Positions 1-9,327 are shown, counted from the stretch's first letter. The stretch: DNA of 64,000 nt from DASTCZ01 sp963704455 (GCA_963704455.1 OY969905.1:3348001-3412000), one strand, 5' to 3'. The notes: generated from the letters alone by a model not told the origin. Numbers and translations: made by a program.

Positions 1-2
1 TC

Positions 3-1049
3 TGCCTGCTGCTCAGCCTGCTGACGAGCATGAGTTGGTTCGCGAGCGAAATCATGCCGGACATTCTGGGTCCTGTATTGTACCTCTGTATTTTTCTGCT
101 CGTGTTTGCCAGAGAGACCCTCTCTCGTGTTGAGCGCGGCGGGATAATTCTGATCGCCTGGTGGGGAGTGGCGTCCCATGCCACGCATCTCATTCTTGCC
201 GCTGGATTGTGCGTCTTCTTGGCTTTGCTGTGGGTTCTTCGTCGCAAGTCAACGCACATCCGTTTGAGAGCCGTGTGCGGAGTGGCAATGATCGTTTTGC
301 TTGCGGCAGCAGCCCAAGTGGCGCTGCACACCTATTTGTATGGCGAGCCATCGCTGAACGGCGAGCGGCCGCCATTTCTGATGGCCCGCGTGATTGCCGA
401 TGGCCCCGGACGCTGGTATTTGGAGCAGCATTGCGGGCAGGTGAAATTTGCCATCTGTGAGTACGTCCATAACCTACCGAATGACTCAGACGAGTTTATC
501 TGGGGAGAGAACGGAATCTGGCAGAGCGCTTCCGAGGAGATGGAAAACCGGCTGCGGCGGGAAGAAATTCCGTTCGTTCTGGCCACTCTGCGCGCGTATC
601 CTCGCGCGCAGATATCCAAGTCGCTCGCCAACTTCTGGGAGCAACTGACGACGTTTGGCTTCGAGCTTGATGCAAACGATTGGGTATTGAAGGAATTCGA
701 TAACGTGCTTCCCAGCGGACGGGCGCATTATCTGCAGAGCCGCCAAGCTCGGGACGCTATCCCTTTTGATTTCTTCGTGATAGTCCAATACTGTGCGGTG
801 ATTGCATCCCTCGTCTTGATCGCCGTGTTCACCATTCTCATTTGGCGTCATAAAACTTCTCGGATTGTGGGCCTCGGCACGGTGATCTTGCTCACAGTTG
901 TTGCCAATGCTTTTGTAACGGGAGCCCTGTCAACGGTCGAAGACCGTTACCAGAGCCGCGTGATTTGGCTGTTGCCGTTTCTGGCCTGTGTTTTGATGCT
1001 TGATTGGCGTAGTCGCAGAAGACCTGCAAATGGAACTCGAAATACGTGA
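3..1049 (+). CDS. Polytopic membrane protein, 5' end outside the window
   Basis: The frame is open to the left edge (residues CLLLSLLTS precede the first ATG at 30), so the gene starts upstream. Hydrophobic segments lie near residues 10-28, 35-65 and 78-100 counted from that ATG, followed by a hydrophilic stretch of about 150 residues that is probably extracytoplasmic, then three more segments near 255-280, 288-310 and 320-335 and a basic tail. The layout resembles the C-terminal part of multi-spanning glycosyltransferase-like or O-antigen-type proteins, but I see no diagnostic motif and give no function. It ends 189 bases before the FecR protein. Confidence 0.6.
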   Translation, partial: CLLLSLLTSMSWFASEIMPDILGPVLYLCIFLLVFARETLSRVERGGIILIAWWGVASHATHLILAAGLCVFLALLWVLRRKSTHIRLRAVCGVAMIVLLAAAAQVALHTYLYGEPSLNGERPPFLMARVIADGPGRWYLEQHCGQVKFAICEYVHNLPNDSDEFIWGENGIWQSASEEMENRLRREEIPFVLATLRAYPRAQISKSLANFWEQLTTFGFELDANDWVLKEFDNVLPSGRAHYLQSRQARDAIPFDFFVIVQYCAVIASLVLIAVFTILIWRHKTSRIVGLGTVILLTVVANAFVTGALSTVEDRYQSRVIWLLPFLACVLMLDWRSRRRPANGTRNT

Positions 1050-1238
1050 GCCGATTGAAAACACCGAACTTCCAGAAAAAACCCGACGATCAATACGCAC
1101 CATCCTCTGCTCTCGCGGCCAACTGGAACGTAAATGGAACAAACTATGGTGCCGTTTACGCAGTCAAAAGGGAACTTCCCGTTCATATAGTTCATTTTTG
1201 AGTTTAAGCTTGGGTTCGACCTCTCGAAAGGCTGTCCG

Positions 1239-4200
1239 GTGCGGAAAGCTGCATTCCCGACTTTTCTCCTACTGCTGATTACAACGCTCGTTTTCCCAGC
1301 GCCTAACCGCGCGCTCCCCCCATTGGCGGCCCCCGCGAAGCAATCGAAACAAGACACCATTGCAGCAAAGCAGCGTGAAAAAACTGATGCCAAGGGCGGT
1401 GTTGAGATTGTTTCTGACGGCGCCGACCCGGTGATCCGTTTCCCGGTGATGCACGTTCACGGAGGCATGAGCGCCTCCGGCTGCTATGGTTACCTTTATT
1501 TCTCGCGCGAATCCGTTCGCTATGAAGTTGTGGGGCCGGAAAAATTCAAGAGCCATTCATTTGAACATAGCCGTGCCGAGGTCGTGAAAGCGGCCGACCC
1601 CGGCCCCTTCAGGCGCCATTACCCTAACGATCTTGCCGTCCAGTTCAATAACGGCCAGACCGAGACGTTCGACCACGTAAATATGCAGGAGGTGGAAAAA
1701 GCCCAGAAGGCCCCTATGTTTGGCAAGTACTTGCTCCCCCGCGATCCGCTGATACTGGCCTTCACGAATTTTGATCAGGCGGTGGCGGCTGCCCGTGCCA
1801 GCGGGGCCACGGTATTACAGGTTGCAAACAATAACGGCCCGCCAGTTCCAGTCATACCGTCCTCGCCTGGCGCGCCCGCTGCTCCATCGGCTGTCTTGAC
1901 GCAGCTTACCTCGGGTCTTGCTCAACCCAGTCCGGCGACCGGCTTTTATGCGGACACTCGGATTGATTTCGACACATTGGATGGCGTGACGGTTGATCCA
2001 AGAAACGGCACGCTAACTCTCTTCGGACATCGCGCCGGAGGCGGGGCGCCGCGCACGGTTCCGTTTTTCGACTATCTGGCTGCGGCGCTCGAAAGCAATA
2101 ATCCGACGTTCAGCCTCGAGTGGACCCCGGAATCGAAACAGTCAATCGACCGCGCGTTCAGTATGGCGGATCAGGATTTGACCAACCGGCTTGCAGGCAC
2201 AGTTGATGCCAGCGGGCATCTGACTCAACGCGGCGAGTGGTGGTACCACATGCTCGGCGCCGATGTCCACCAAGGAATGGACAAGATGAGTTTGTGGACG
2301 GCGGTGTTTGCTGTCACGGGGTATCCGGATGCAGCGAAGGTGATGAAGGCCGTGGACGAGGTGGAGCGCGCCGCGAGCACGCCCAACCCCAACCAGAAAG
2401 TATTGGACCCGGACGGCCAGCGCAGGTCTCCTGTCGAGCATTTCTTCCTTGCCGCCACGAGTGTCGTCGTGCCGTTCGATCAGAATTTTCTGAACGTTTA
2501 CGCTGGCGCGTTTAACGGGAACGAAGCTTCGCGTGAGACTCTTTTTTCCTGGGGCCTTCGCGGAATGGCGCGCGCCTATAGGGTGGACGAAAACCGCTAC
2601 CTCAACAGGTACCTCTCACTGAAGCGCAGCGGCACCGACTTCGGAACGGCCCTGGCAAAAACACTCGAGATGTCCCAAGACGACACGGTCGCAGTCCAGA
2701 AAAACGCGTTCGGCGCGCTCATCGGCAATCGCACATTCGTCCACATTCCTCCGGACATCATGCGCGAGGTGCTTGGCGTAAACCCGGTTGTCGTCCCGGT
2801 GTACCAGGGGCTTCCTGCAAATTCGCTTCTGGCCAGGGTGGCGTTTGAAGCCGACGTGTTCGGCAAGAACCTTATGGACATGCCGGAAATTAAATCGAAT
2901 GTGCCGGGTTACCGCACTTATTTTGAATGGCGCCAAACGGTCGCCCGCGCGCCAGCAGCCGAGGGACACACCTGGTTCGCGCCGGATGCGTTTGAACTGC
3001 TCGAGTCCAACGATGGCGGGACGGTCCGGTTTGGGAAAACGCCCATTCGCATTCACATGGAGCGATACGACCGCGGCGCCGGAGCATCCGGCCGGGAAAG
3101 CGTCGCGGATCCGCTTCTGAAGCAGTACGCCGACGAACTGACCGCGCTGTACGATCCACTCGCCGCCAATTTTCCAGTTCTTCTCGATCTCCGTGAAACC
3201 ATGAAGGTAATGGCGATCGCCGACTGGCTGAAACACAAAGGAATCAAGTTGTCATTTCCGGCGGAAGGACGCGGAGTCTGGAATCCTCCCGCTCAGTTTC
3301 CCGGTGTGATTCATATGGAGATCGCGGTAAAGCAGGCGCCAGTCGGGGAGGTGATGAGCGCATCTGGAGGAATCGACTTTCGCGTAGATAAAAACTGGAA
3401 CATCATCAAGCAAAGGATTGAGGAGCAGCCCGGCCCTCCTCCCGCGAACCATACGTCCGTGGACTTCGACCCGGCTTCCGGGAAAGTTGCTTCGGCAAAG
3501 CCTCCTCAGATCGACAGGGGCAGCGTGCCCATTTCGAATAGTAGTGCGTCCTTGATTCGAGTCGGAGGGGCAGGGGAGGTGCGTGGGGATGTCTTTTGGC
3601 TGACGGCGGACGGGCACATGGTCCCGATTAAACCCGGTACGCCAATCTATTTCGGTGAACACATTATCACTAAGCCCGGTGGCCACATGCGTGTCATGTT
3701 GCTGGACGAGACCGTATTCGTAATCGGCGCTGACTCGGACATGGTGATTGACGAATTTGTTTACGATCCCAATACCAGCGTGGGAAAAATCACTGCCAGA
3801 ATAACGAAGGGCGTATTCAGGTTTGTCTCCGGAAAAGTGGCGCGGGAACAACCCGACAACATGAAGATAAACGTCCCTACGGGCACAATCGGAATCCGCG
3901 GCACCGATGTTGAGGTAGCCATCGCGCCGGACAATTCTGGCTCTATCAAGCTCTACTCGGGTTTGGTTGAATTTACGGACACCAAGACGGGCAAGGTTAC
4001 CTCGATGAATGCGGGTCAGATGGTGACGCTAAACGCAGATGGGGCAACCGGACAGCCGGTACCACTGGTTCCCGACACAGAACTGGAACAGACAAAAACG
4101 GACGTTTCGAATCCTTCCGCAACTTCGTTCACGCTAAAAGGTGCCGAGTCGCAAGGGGACGTCTACATTCTCACTTCCAGAGGCGCCAAACTCAGCGCGC

Positions 4201-4652
4201 AAGACGCAACACAGGTTTCGATTGATAATGGCGCCCGGATTTTCACTGGCCCAAACAGCCGCGCGACGCTCACACTTGCCGACGGCACGAAGTGGAACAT
4301 CGGCCCTGATTCCGAAATGCAACTCGACGATTTCATTTACGATCCGGACATGTCTTTGCGCAAAGCAGGCGTTCAAATGCTGAAGGGTTCGCTTCGTTGG
4401 GTCACGGGAAAAACCGTAGCCGCCCCGGCGCAAATGCAGATCAACGTTCGCCAAGCACTGAGTATTGGAATCCGTGGCACGGACTTCGATATTTACCTCG
4501 CGCCGGATGGATCTGGGTATGCCCGATTGTACTCAGGTCAGTTGGAAATCACGGAAGTGAAAACAAAATTTACATTCCTTCTGAATCCGGGACAGATGGT
4601 CACGTTCGCCGCGGACGGCGCCTGCAGCCGTCCCATGCCTCTACAACCATAG
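1239..4652 (+). CDS. Large secreted protein with two C-terminal FecR domains
   Basis: GTG start followed by a clear signal peptide (about residues 1-25, hydrophobic core TFLLLLITTLVFPAP), so the protein is exported. Residues about 30-760 match no family I recognise and contain a Pro/Ala-rich linker near 200-215. Two FecR-like beta domains follow, near residues 784-935 and 966-1130. Each has the hallmark run of GDVF/GDVY, a G-x-I-IT/IFT element, MLKG or ITKGVFRFVSG, and a conserved GTIGIRGTD / ALSIGIRGTD strand. FecR domains normally sit in the periplasm and sense or scaffold; here there is no anti-sigma helix or ECF sigma gene nearby, so a structural or sensing role outside the cytoplasm is inferred. 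No strong Shine-Dalgarno is seen at the GTG. Confidence 0.8.
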   Translation: MRKAAFPTFLLLLITTLVFPAPNRALPPLAAPAKQSKQDTIAAKQREKTDAKGGVEIVSDGADPVIRFPVMHVHGGMSASGCYGYLYFSRESVRYEVVGPEKFKSHSFEHSRAEVVKAADPGPFRRHYPNDLAVQFNNGQTETFDHVNMQEVEKAQKAPMFGKYLLPRDPLILAFTNFDQAVAAARASGATVLQVANNNGPPVPVIPSSPGAPAAPSAVLTQLTSGLAQPSPATGFYADTRIDFDTLDGVTVDPRNGTLTLFGHRAGGGAPRTVPFFDYLAAALESNNPTFSLEWTPESKQSIDRAFSMADQDLTNRLAGTVDASGHLTQRGEWWYHMLGADVHQGMDKMSLWTAVFAVTGYPDAAKVMKAVDEVERAASTPNPNQKVLDPDGQRRSPVEHFFLAATSVVVPFDQNFLNVYAGAFNGNEASRETLFSWGLRGMARAYRVDENRYLNRYLSLKRSGTDFGTALAKTLEMSQDDTVAVQKNAFGALIGNRTFVHIPPDIMREVLGVNPVVVPVYQGLPANSLLARVAFEADVFGKNLMDMPEIKSNVPGYRTYFEWRQTVARAPAAEGHTWFAPDAFELLESNDGGTVRFGKTPIRIHMERYDRGAGASGRESVADPLLKQYADELTALYDPLAANFPVLLDLRETMKVMAIADWLKHKGIKLSFPAEGRGVWNPPAQFPGVIHMEIAVKQAPVGEVMSASGGIDFRVDKNWNIIKQRIEEQPGPPPANHTSVDFDPASGKVASAKPPQIDRGSVPISNSSASLIRVGGAGEVRGDVFWLTADGHMVPIKPGTPIYFGEHIITKPGGHMRVMLLDETVFVIGADSDMVIDEFVYDPNTSVGKITARITKGVFRFVSGKVAREQPDNMKINVPTGTIGIRGTDVEVAIAPDNSGSIKLYSGLVEFTDTKTGKVTSMNAGQMVTLNADGATGQPVPLVPDTELEQTKTDVSNPSATSFTLKGAESQGDVYILTSRGAKLSAQDATQVSIDNGARIFTGPNSRATLTLADGTKWNIGPDSEMQLDDFIYDPDMSLRKAGVQMLKGSLRWVTGKTVAAPAQMQINVRQALSIGIRGTDFDIYLAPDGSGYARLYSGQLEITEVKTKFTFLLNPGQMVTFAADGACSRPMPLQP

Positions 4653-4689
4653 TCGCACGAGCAAAACTCAGCAATCATATTTTGGAAGT

Positions 4690-4772
4690 TGTGTCGGTGG
4701 TGGGACTCTAACCACTACTCACATTTAGAATTTGTAACTTACGGATTCTACGAAACGCCACACCCGCTAGAC
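4690..4772 (-). repeat. Degenerate tRNA-like / att-like remnant, copy B
   Basis: Read on the minus strand this stretch resembles copy A at 5,947-6,030 along its whole length. It shares the run GTGAGTAGTGG, a T-arm-like block with substitutions and the upstream words TCTAGCGG and GTAAGTT. Compared with copy A the T-loop and CCA end have decayed. It is not a functional tRNA because it has no D-arm or anticodon arm. I read it as the oldest remnant of an attachment site derived from the tRNA gene at 10,210. Confidence 0.5.
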
Positions 4773-4805
4773 ATGCGCCACTCTCTACCTGCGAACAAAT
4801 GCTCT

Positions 4806-5717
4806 CTATTGCAATCCTGCCTGCGCCAACATTTCCAGAAACTGCTTCCGCGTTCGCATGTCGATGGACTGCGAAACCAGCTTGCCGCCGCGATCGTAAA
4901 CAAATGTCTTCGGAATTGAGTCCATTCGGAAAAGATCGTTCACCTTCCGCCCCGGATCAAGCAGGATCGGGTAGGTGACTTTCTGGGCCGCGATAAATGG
5001 CTTTACTTTACTTGCGTCTTCATCTGAGATGCCCAGGATCACCAGGCCCTGATCTTTGAATCGCTCGTAAAGCGCCTCAAGATCGGGCATTTCCCTGCGG
5101 CACGGCTGGCACCAGGTGGCCCAAAAATTCACCACCACTACCTTGCCGCGCAGGTCCTTCAAGGTCCAGGTGTTTCCGCGCAATTCCGTCAAGGTGAAAT
5201 TAGCCTGCTGGCGGCGCTCATCGTCGGCATCAAGTTTTGACATAGCCGCGGCAAATTGTGGGTCGTCCAATGACGCCTGGACGTGCTCGTAGCGCACAAG
5301 CTGGGCGAGTTCCACATAAGGCGGCGGAGGTTCATCCTTGTCTGCGCGAACCGGATGTTCTCGTAACGCGGCAGCCAGGGTAGTCGCCACTTCCTGCAAC
5401 GTATCCCGGCCGAAGTCTCCTTCGGTGGAAAGATTTGCAAGTCCGTTCGCCAGAACCACTTTATTCGGCCCCGCGGGCAGCTGCCGAATATCCATTGCAA
5501 GTTGTTTGGTTGTGCGCGCCCTTACGTCATCCGGCAAATCGCGAAGACCGCGCATTTGATTCAAGATGGGTTTCTCTTGGTCCGTCCAAACGACCTGTTC
5601 TGGCTGCGCACGCAAGAATACGGGACTACACAGAAGAAGACCCGTCGCGGAAAGACAAAGGGTGGCGGCGAGTAAAGCTGTCCGTGCAAACCCCGGGCAC
5701 GAATCGCGTGATTTCAT
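4806..5717 (-). CDS. TlpA/ResA-type thioredoxin-like protein with N-terminal helical domain
   Basis: 303 residues. An N-terminal hydrophobic signal or anchor (about residues 12-37) exports it. Residues 40-165 are a charged helical domain without a name. From about 170 there is an AhpC/TSA-thioredoxin fold: VNFWATWCQPC carries the redox CxxC, followed by the GISDED and YPILLDPG strands and the cis-proline loop DSIPKTFVYD. Family members are periplasmic thiol-disulfide oxidoreductases that reduce cytochrome c apoproteins or other substrates. It sits between two tRNA-derived repeats (4,690 and 5,947) and away from any cytochrome biogenesis genes, so it may be island cargo. Only a weak AGG lies upstream of the ATG. 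Confidence 0.85.
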   Translation of the reverse strand: MKSRDSCPGFARTALLAATLCLSATGLLLCSPVFLRAQPEQVVWTDQEKPILNQMRGLRDLPDDVRARTTKQLAMDIRQLPAGPNKVVLANGLANLSTEGDFGRDTLQEVATTLAAALREHPVRADKDEPPPPYVELAQLVRYEHVQASLDDPQFAAAMSKLDADDERRQQANFTLTELRGNTWTLKDLRGKVVVVNFWATWCQPCRREMPDLEALYERFKDQGLVILGISDEDASKVKPFIAAQKVTYPILLDPGRKVNDLFRMDSIPKTFVYDRGGKLVSQSIDMRTRKQFLEMLAQAGLQ

Positions 5718-5946
5718 TTTGGAAACCTAACACAAATGCTAGTTCGCGTCATCCGAATTGCAACAATTTGACCCCCGTGAAGCCCTGCGCCTCCGACACC
5801 TCACCTTTTTTCGTACATGATTTGGATTCAATCGTGAGGAAAAAGCGCGCTGTCTTCCAACTCCCATGAAACGCAAGAAATTCTGACTGTGGATACGCAG
5901 TGGAAACGTAGACTCACTGAAAATTCCGCAAGTCATTTAGAAAAAA

Positions 5947-6030
5947 TGGTGCCGGCGGTGGGACTCGAACCCACTACTCACCTTTAGAATCTGCAACTTA
6001 CTGATTATATGTAACTCCACAACCGCTAGA
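5947..6030 (-). repeat. Partial tRNA copy A with intact T-arm, acceptor 3' half and CCA
   Basis: On the minus strand the 3' half of the tRNA at 10,210 is repeated exactly from the T-stem to CCA (GTGGGTTCGAGTCCCAC, then CGCCGGC, A, CCA). The 5' half is replaced by unrelated sequence shared with copy B, so there is no anticodon arm and this is not a tRNA gene. The similarity continues past CCA: TTCTAAA, then CGG-ATTT-CAG, then CGT..CCAC-GCGTATCCAC, as downstream of the real tRNA. Duplicating a tRNA 3' end plus flank is what integrative elements leave at attachment sites. Confidence 0.65.
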
Positions 6031-6206
6031 ACCGCCCAAAACGCTCAATGTAGATACGTGGTGGATACGCAGGAACACCTGAAGAATCGCCCTGGTACGA
6101 AAACGATTTTTCGGAAAAATTCCGCATATATAAACGCCGTCTAAGTAAAAAGGGGAGCCCTCATTACCACAGAAAAAACGGCTGAGCTACTCGTGGCTGT
6201 TCGAAC

Positions 6207-6223
6207 CCCCTTGGGCGCGCCAC
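6207..6223. repeat. 17-bp direct repeat, left copy
   Basis: CCCCTTGGGCGCGCCAC here recurs at 9,308-9,324 with one mismatch (T for C at position 10). The sequence looks like the 3' end of a tRNA (T-arm TTCGAAC followed by an acceptor ending GCGCCA), so the pair may be a second set of attachment-site remnants, enclosing about 3.1 kb. Confidence 0.4.
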
Positions 6224-6358
6224 TTCTCGAAAGGATTCGCTTCAAGTTCCTGAGATGCCCTGTTGATCTTCTATGCGTGGCTGCGCGCTTCACGCTGTAC
6301 GGCAGCCCGGCCGATCCACGCAAAAAACGAACAGTGTCCAGCCGCGGAGTCGCGCGGT

Positions 6359-7177
6359 CTATTCCCGACCATACACAAGGATGCTCTGGGGCCTGCTTTG
6401 ACCCACCAGGTGCACAGTCACCGTCAAGGTCTTGAGATCTCTAGAAAGCTCGATCTGCCGGGTGCCCGTAATTTTGCCTTTGAATTTCTCTGTGATTTCC
6501 AGACTGCGCTCGTTCACGCGGCGGCCCGAATATGAAGTGCCTTTATCCCCCCCGTTCGGATCGAGGTCCGGATAATCGTTCCCATCTAACTTGATCATCT
6601 TTGCCATTTCTTCATCGGATCGTTTAAGTGACAGGCCGTCACGCTCGTAGGGCTGGATCTGGAGCTCGATCCCCGCCGTCACTTTCGCGCTCTCGCTGTC
6701 CCATGTGCCTAGAAAACCTGAATTTCCCGCCGTCCGCTCGTACACATAGGGCAAGAACAATGTCGAACCGTCGGGCAAAGGTTGCGAGAACAATGTCATA
6801 CCGTCGGGCAAATATTGCGTAAAGGCGTCGTTAAGCGTTTTGCCGTCTTCGGAAAGCGTCCAATACGCCGTGAGGAGCGTGCGGCCCTTCATCTTGCGGA
6901 TAATCTCCCAGCTGTTGGGTCCTTTCACCGTGATTGACAGGGTGGTTCCGCTCAGACCTGGCTGGTCACTCCCGTCGGCTACGATTGTGTCGACTTGGCC
7001 TGGCGCAAAGGTGATTTTGTATCTGTTTGAGCCCGCAGACTCAACCATCATTTCGTCGGTGAGTTTGCTTTTGTCCGGGTTCACCTTCCATTTGCCAACG
7101 AAGGGATCGCCCGCTGCCCATAACGTACCGGTAATCAGACAAGCAATCAGCAGCGACTGAAAAACACGATTTAACAT
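6359..7177 (-). CDS. Secreted protein with two lipocalin-like GKW/GTW repeats, function unknown
   Basis: I start the gene at the ATG at 7,177, which has a strong GGAGGGGGAACGAA leader; a longer frame to 7,234 lacks one. A signal peptide covers about residues 1-21 (FQSLLIACLITGTLWA). The mature part contains two similar beta-rich modules, one opening with VGKWKVNPDKSK and one with LGTWDSESAKV, each followed by charged strands ending in a TYxx-type segment. Such proteins are common among acidobacterial secreted proteins of unknown role. It lies inside the tRNA-linked accessory patch, upstream of an IS256 element, and is the only gene between copy A of the tRNA repeat and the IS. Confidence 0.7.
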   Translation of the reverse strand: MLNRVFQSLLIACLITGTLWAAGDPFVGKWKVNPDKSKLTDEMMVESAGSNRYKITFAPGQVDTIVADGSDQPGLSGTTLSITVKGPNSWEIIRKMKGRTLLTAYWTLSEDGKTLNDAFTQYLPDGMTLFSQPLPDGSTLFLPYVYERTAGNSGFLGTWDSESAKVTAGIELQIQPYERDGLSLKRSDEEMAKMIKLDGNDYPDLDPNGGDKGTSYSGRRVNERSLEITEKFKGKITGTRQIELSRDLKTLTVTVHLVGQSRPQSILVYGRE

Positions 7178-7471
7178 TTCGTTCCCCCTCCATGTATTCG
7201 AGCGAACGCACAACACTTCAGACTCCACGTGCATGTGTGACCCCTCCCAGAAAGATGATGAGCAATATGTAGACGGCCTAAACCGTTCAGGCAGTCCGAC
7301 TTGTTACTACGCAAGCTCGAACAAAAAAGTTACATCGATCCCCGCGAGTGGCAACCCCTCAGGTGTATCACTCGAAACCATAATCAAGGGTCATCGTGTA
7401 CGGTGGCTCATGTCCTATGTCTAATCCGCCCTCGCCTGTGATGGGCTGCGCGAACAGAAGCGATTGAAGTT
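7178..7471. other. Gene-free spacer between a secreted-protein gene and the IS256 element
   Basis: About 290 bases with no convincing ORF. It must contain the promoter of the minus-strand gene ending at 6,359, but I cannot pick hexamers with confidence. Its right edge is the left target duplication of the IS element. Confidence 0.4.
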
Positions 7472-7479
7472 CTCGTTTT

Positions 7480-8914
7480 GAAGTTGTCCCCGGTTTAGTT
7501 GAAAGCAGCGGCTCTCGACTTTCCGCACGTTACGCGACCTGCGCCTGCTGAGTCAACGACGGGTTCATCCGGCGATGCAAGAGTTCCAGTTCCCGATAGC
7601 CTTTCACTCGCCGGAATTTCTTCTGCGCTTCCAACAACCCGGTAGCCGTCCAGCGCAAGGCGTGCTCTCCTTCTCGCCAGCGTTTTACGTTCCGCGCCAC
7701 TCGCTCGACGGTCGACAGGCACGACTCGATGGGATTGGTCGAAGCCAGCGTTCGGCGCAGCAGCCAGCCCACGCCTAGCCGGTGCACCGTCAGCGTTTCC
7801 TCCAGCCCTTCTTCCAAGCTGCGCGCCGCGCTCGGGTTGATGCGTTCCAGTTGCCGGAAGATTTTCTCCAACTCCGCTTTCGCCGCCGCGTAATCCGTCA
7901 TCGCGTAGGCGTTGCGGATTCTCCGGTCCGTATCACCCTGGGCGCTCTTCGGCAGATGCTCTTTCACGTTGCGCCGCTTGTGGATCTGGCAGCGCTGCAC
8001 CTCCGCGCGCTCGCCAAACACGCGCTCGATCCCCGCCCGCAGCGCTTTCGCCCCGTCGATCACGAACAAGTAGCGACGCTCCGCATCGAGACCGCGCGTC
8101 ACCAGATCCTCCAGCAACTCCTTCACCACCGTGGTGTTCTCCGTCGCTCCTTGCCACAGCCCCAGAACGTGCTTTTCCCCGCTGATTTCGATGCCCAGCG
8201 CCACCACCAGCACTTGCTTGCCGAGATGGATCCCATCGATCAGGATGGCTGCCAGATCGAGAGCGTCAAGCTTTTTCTCGCACAGTTCTTGCAACTGCGT
8301 GGCACTGGCAGCCACGAACTGGCGGCTCACGCTGGATTTCTCGATCCCGTAGCCGTCCAGCACGCTCTGGACCGCGCGGCGATAGTTCCGTGAAGTCAGT
8401 CCCGCGACGATGCCTTCCCGCACGGCTCGCTGCCGCCGTCCGTCGTGTTGCAGGCGCGCGTAACTATCCAGTTCCACTTCTTGACCTGCCCGTGTGCGCA
8501 CTCGTGGGCGAGTCACCGCTACTTTCTGCCCGCTGAAGATCACGTAGCCGGGCTGGCGGCCCCAGCGCACCGCGCCCGACTCGGGACCCGGCCGGTGCGG
8601 AGGTCCCACGCGCCGCGTCACCTCGTTTTCCAGAATCGTGCCGATGATCCTTAGCCCGGCTTCTCCGGTCAACTGTTCGACTTGGGCTTGCAGTTCCTCC
8701 CACACCTCGACCATCGGCAGCGGCACCTCCACCAGCAACTCCCGCTTGCCGATCACCTCGAACTTCTGCTTGGACTTGTACTCCGTTCCCTGATAGGTTT
8801 TCCTCACAGCGGCTCTCCTCTCAAAATAGAGTTTCCAACCCGAACTCTATCCGAGTTCGGGTCGAGAGCCGCTGCTTCCCTTGTTCAGGTTTCAACTAAA
8901 GGCGGGACAACTTC
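7480..8914 (-). mobile_element. Complete IS256-family insertion sequence, 1,435 bp
   Basis: Both ends carry inverted repeats: GAAGTTGTCCC, three unmatched bases, then TTTAGTTGAAA (left 7,480-7,504; right reverse-complemented from 8,914). An inner repeat GCAGCGGCTCTCGAC follows at both ends but is shifted by about 13 bases on the right. The element is bounded by the perfect 8-bp direct repeat CTCGTTTT at 7,472-7,479 and 8,915-8,922. Eight or nine bases is the usual target duplication of this family. Intact ends, intact ORF and intact duplication point to recent insertion. Confidence 0.9.
7530..8807 (-). CDS. IS256-family (mutator-type) DDE transposase
   Basis: 425 residues with a GTG start preceded by GAGAGGAGAG. 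The order of motifs is that of the MULE/IS256 transposases: the first catalytic Asp in AILIDGIHLGKQVLVVALG, the second in RYLFVIDGAKALRAGI, a C/H-bearing block VQRCQIHKRRNVKEHLP, and the final catalytic Glu in STNPIESCLSTVERVARNVKRW. It catalyses copy-paste transposition through a circular intermediate in known relatives. Length and motifs are complete, so the enzyme is probably active. Confidence 0.95.
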   Translation of the reverse strand: MRKTYQGTEYKSKQKFEVIGKRELLVEVPLPMVEVWEELQAQVEQLTGEAGLRIIGTILENEVTRRVGPPHRPGPESGAVRWGRQPGYVIFSGQKVAVTRPRVRTRAGQEVELDSYARLQHDGRRQRAVREGIVAGLTSRNYRRAVQSVLDGYGIEKSSVSRQFVAASATQLQELCEKKLDALDLAAILIDGIHLGKQVLVVALGIEISGEKHVLGLWQGATENTTVVKELLEDLVTRGLDAERRYLFVIDGAKALRAGIERVFGERAEVQRCQIHKRRNVKEHLPKSAQGDTDRRIRNAYAMTDYAAAKAELEKIFRQLERINPSAARSLEEGLEETLTVHRLGVGWLLRRTLASTNPIESCLSTVERVARNVKRWREGEHALRWTATGLLEAQKKFRRVKGYRELELLHRRMNPSLTQQAQVA

Positions 8915-8922
8915 CTCGTTTT

Positions 8923-9327
8923 TGCATAGCTGTAATTGCATTTAATTGGAGGTTTCTCGGGGATCCTCCGGCAGCCACAACATTTCCCGCCAGGATCGCT
9001 CTGGCTTTTCTTGTATTTTCCTCACTCAAACAAATCAGCGTTGGCTATGTCTTGTCCCCGATGCCATTCTTTTCAGGGTTATCAGCACTGCTCATCGCTT
9101 GGTGTGTATCGGTGGCAACGGGCGGGAAGAAGGCGGCAACTTCTCCATGGGAACTCACACATTCTCGGAATGCTTCCTGGAAGCTAGCTTGCCCGCGTTC
9201 GTCGGGTTGCCCCCGGAGTTCCAGTTCGTGTTACGCTCTCGATCCAACTGATACCTCAGTCTGTGTCAAGCTGGCCACGAAATCCTGGAGAAAAGTTCTA
9301 AGATCGGCCCCTTGGGTGCGCCACGAA
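8923..9327. repeat. Gene-free tract ending in the right copy of the 17-bp repeat
   Basis: No gene is supported. A short frame starting MSCPRCHSF near 9,045 looks like the beginning of a zinc-ribbon protein but soon loses any pattern, so it may be debris. At 9,308-9,324 CCCCTTGGGTGCGCCAC repeats the sequence at 6,207-6,223 with one change. Confidence 0.4.

Larger units (their letters stand above)
5718..6358. repeat. Gene-free tract with GTGGATACGC direct repeats
   Basis: No gene is supported here. Besides tRNA copy A it holds the decamer GTGGATACGC or close variants at about 5,889 and 6,060-6,073 (GATACGTGGTGGATACGC). The same doublet GTGGATACGCGGTGGATACGC lies at about 10,153-10,173, next to the intact tRNA. 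Short direct repeats a fixed distance from a tRNA 3' end resemble the arm-type binding sites of tyrosine recombinases. No integrase gene remains in the window. Confidence 0.5.

Noticed and set aside
4690..6030. Two additional tRNA genes
   Set aside because: Copies A and B have only the T-arm and acceptor 3' half; there is no D-arm or anticodon arm, so they are remnants.
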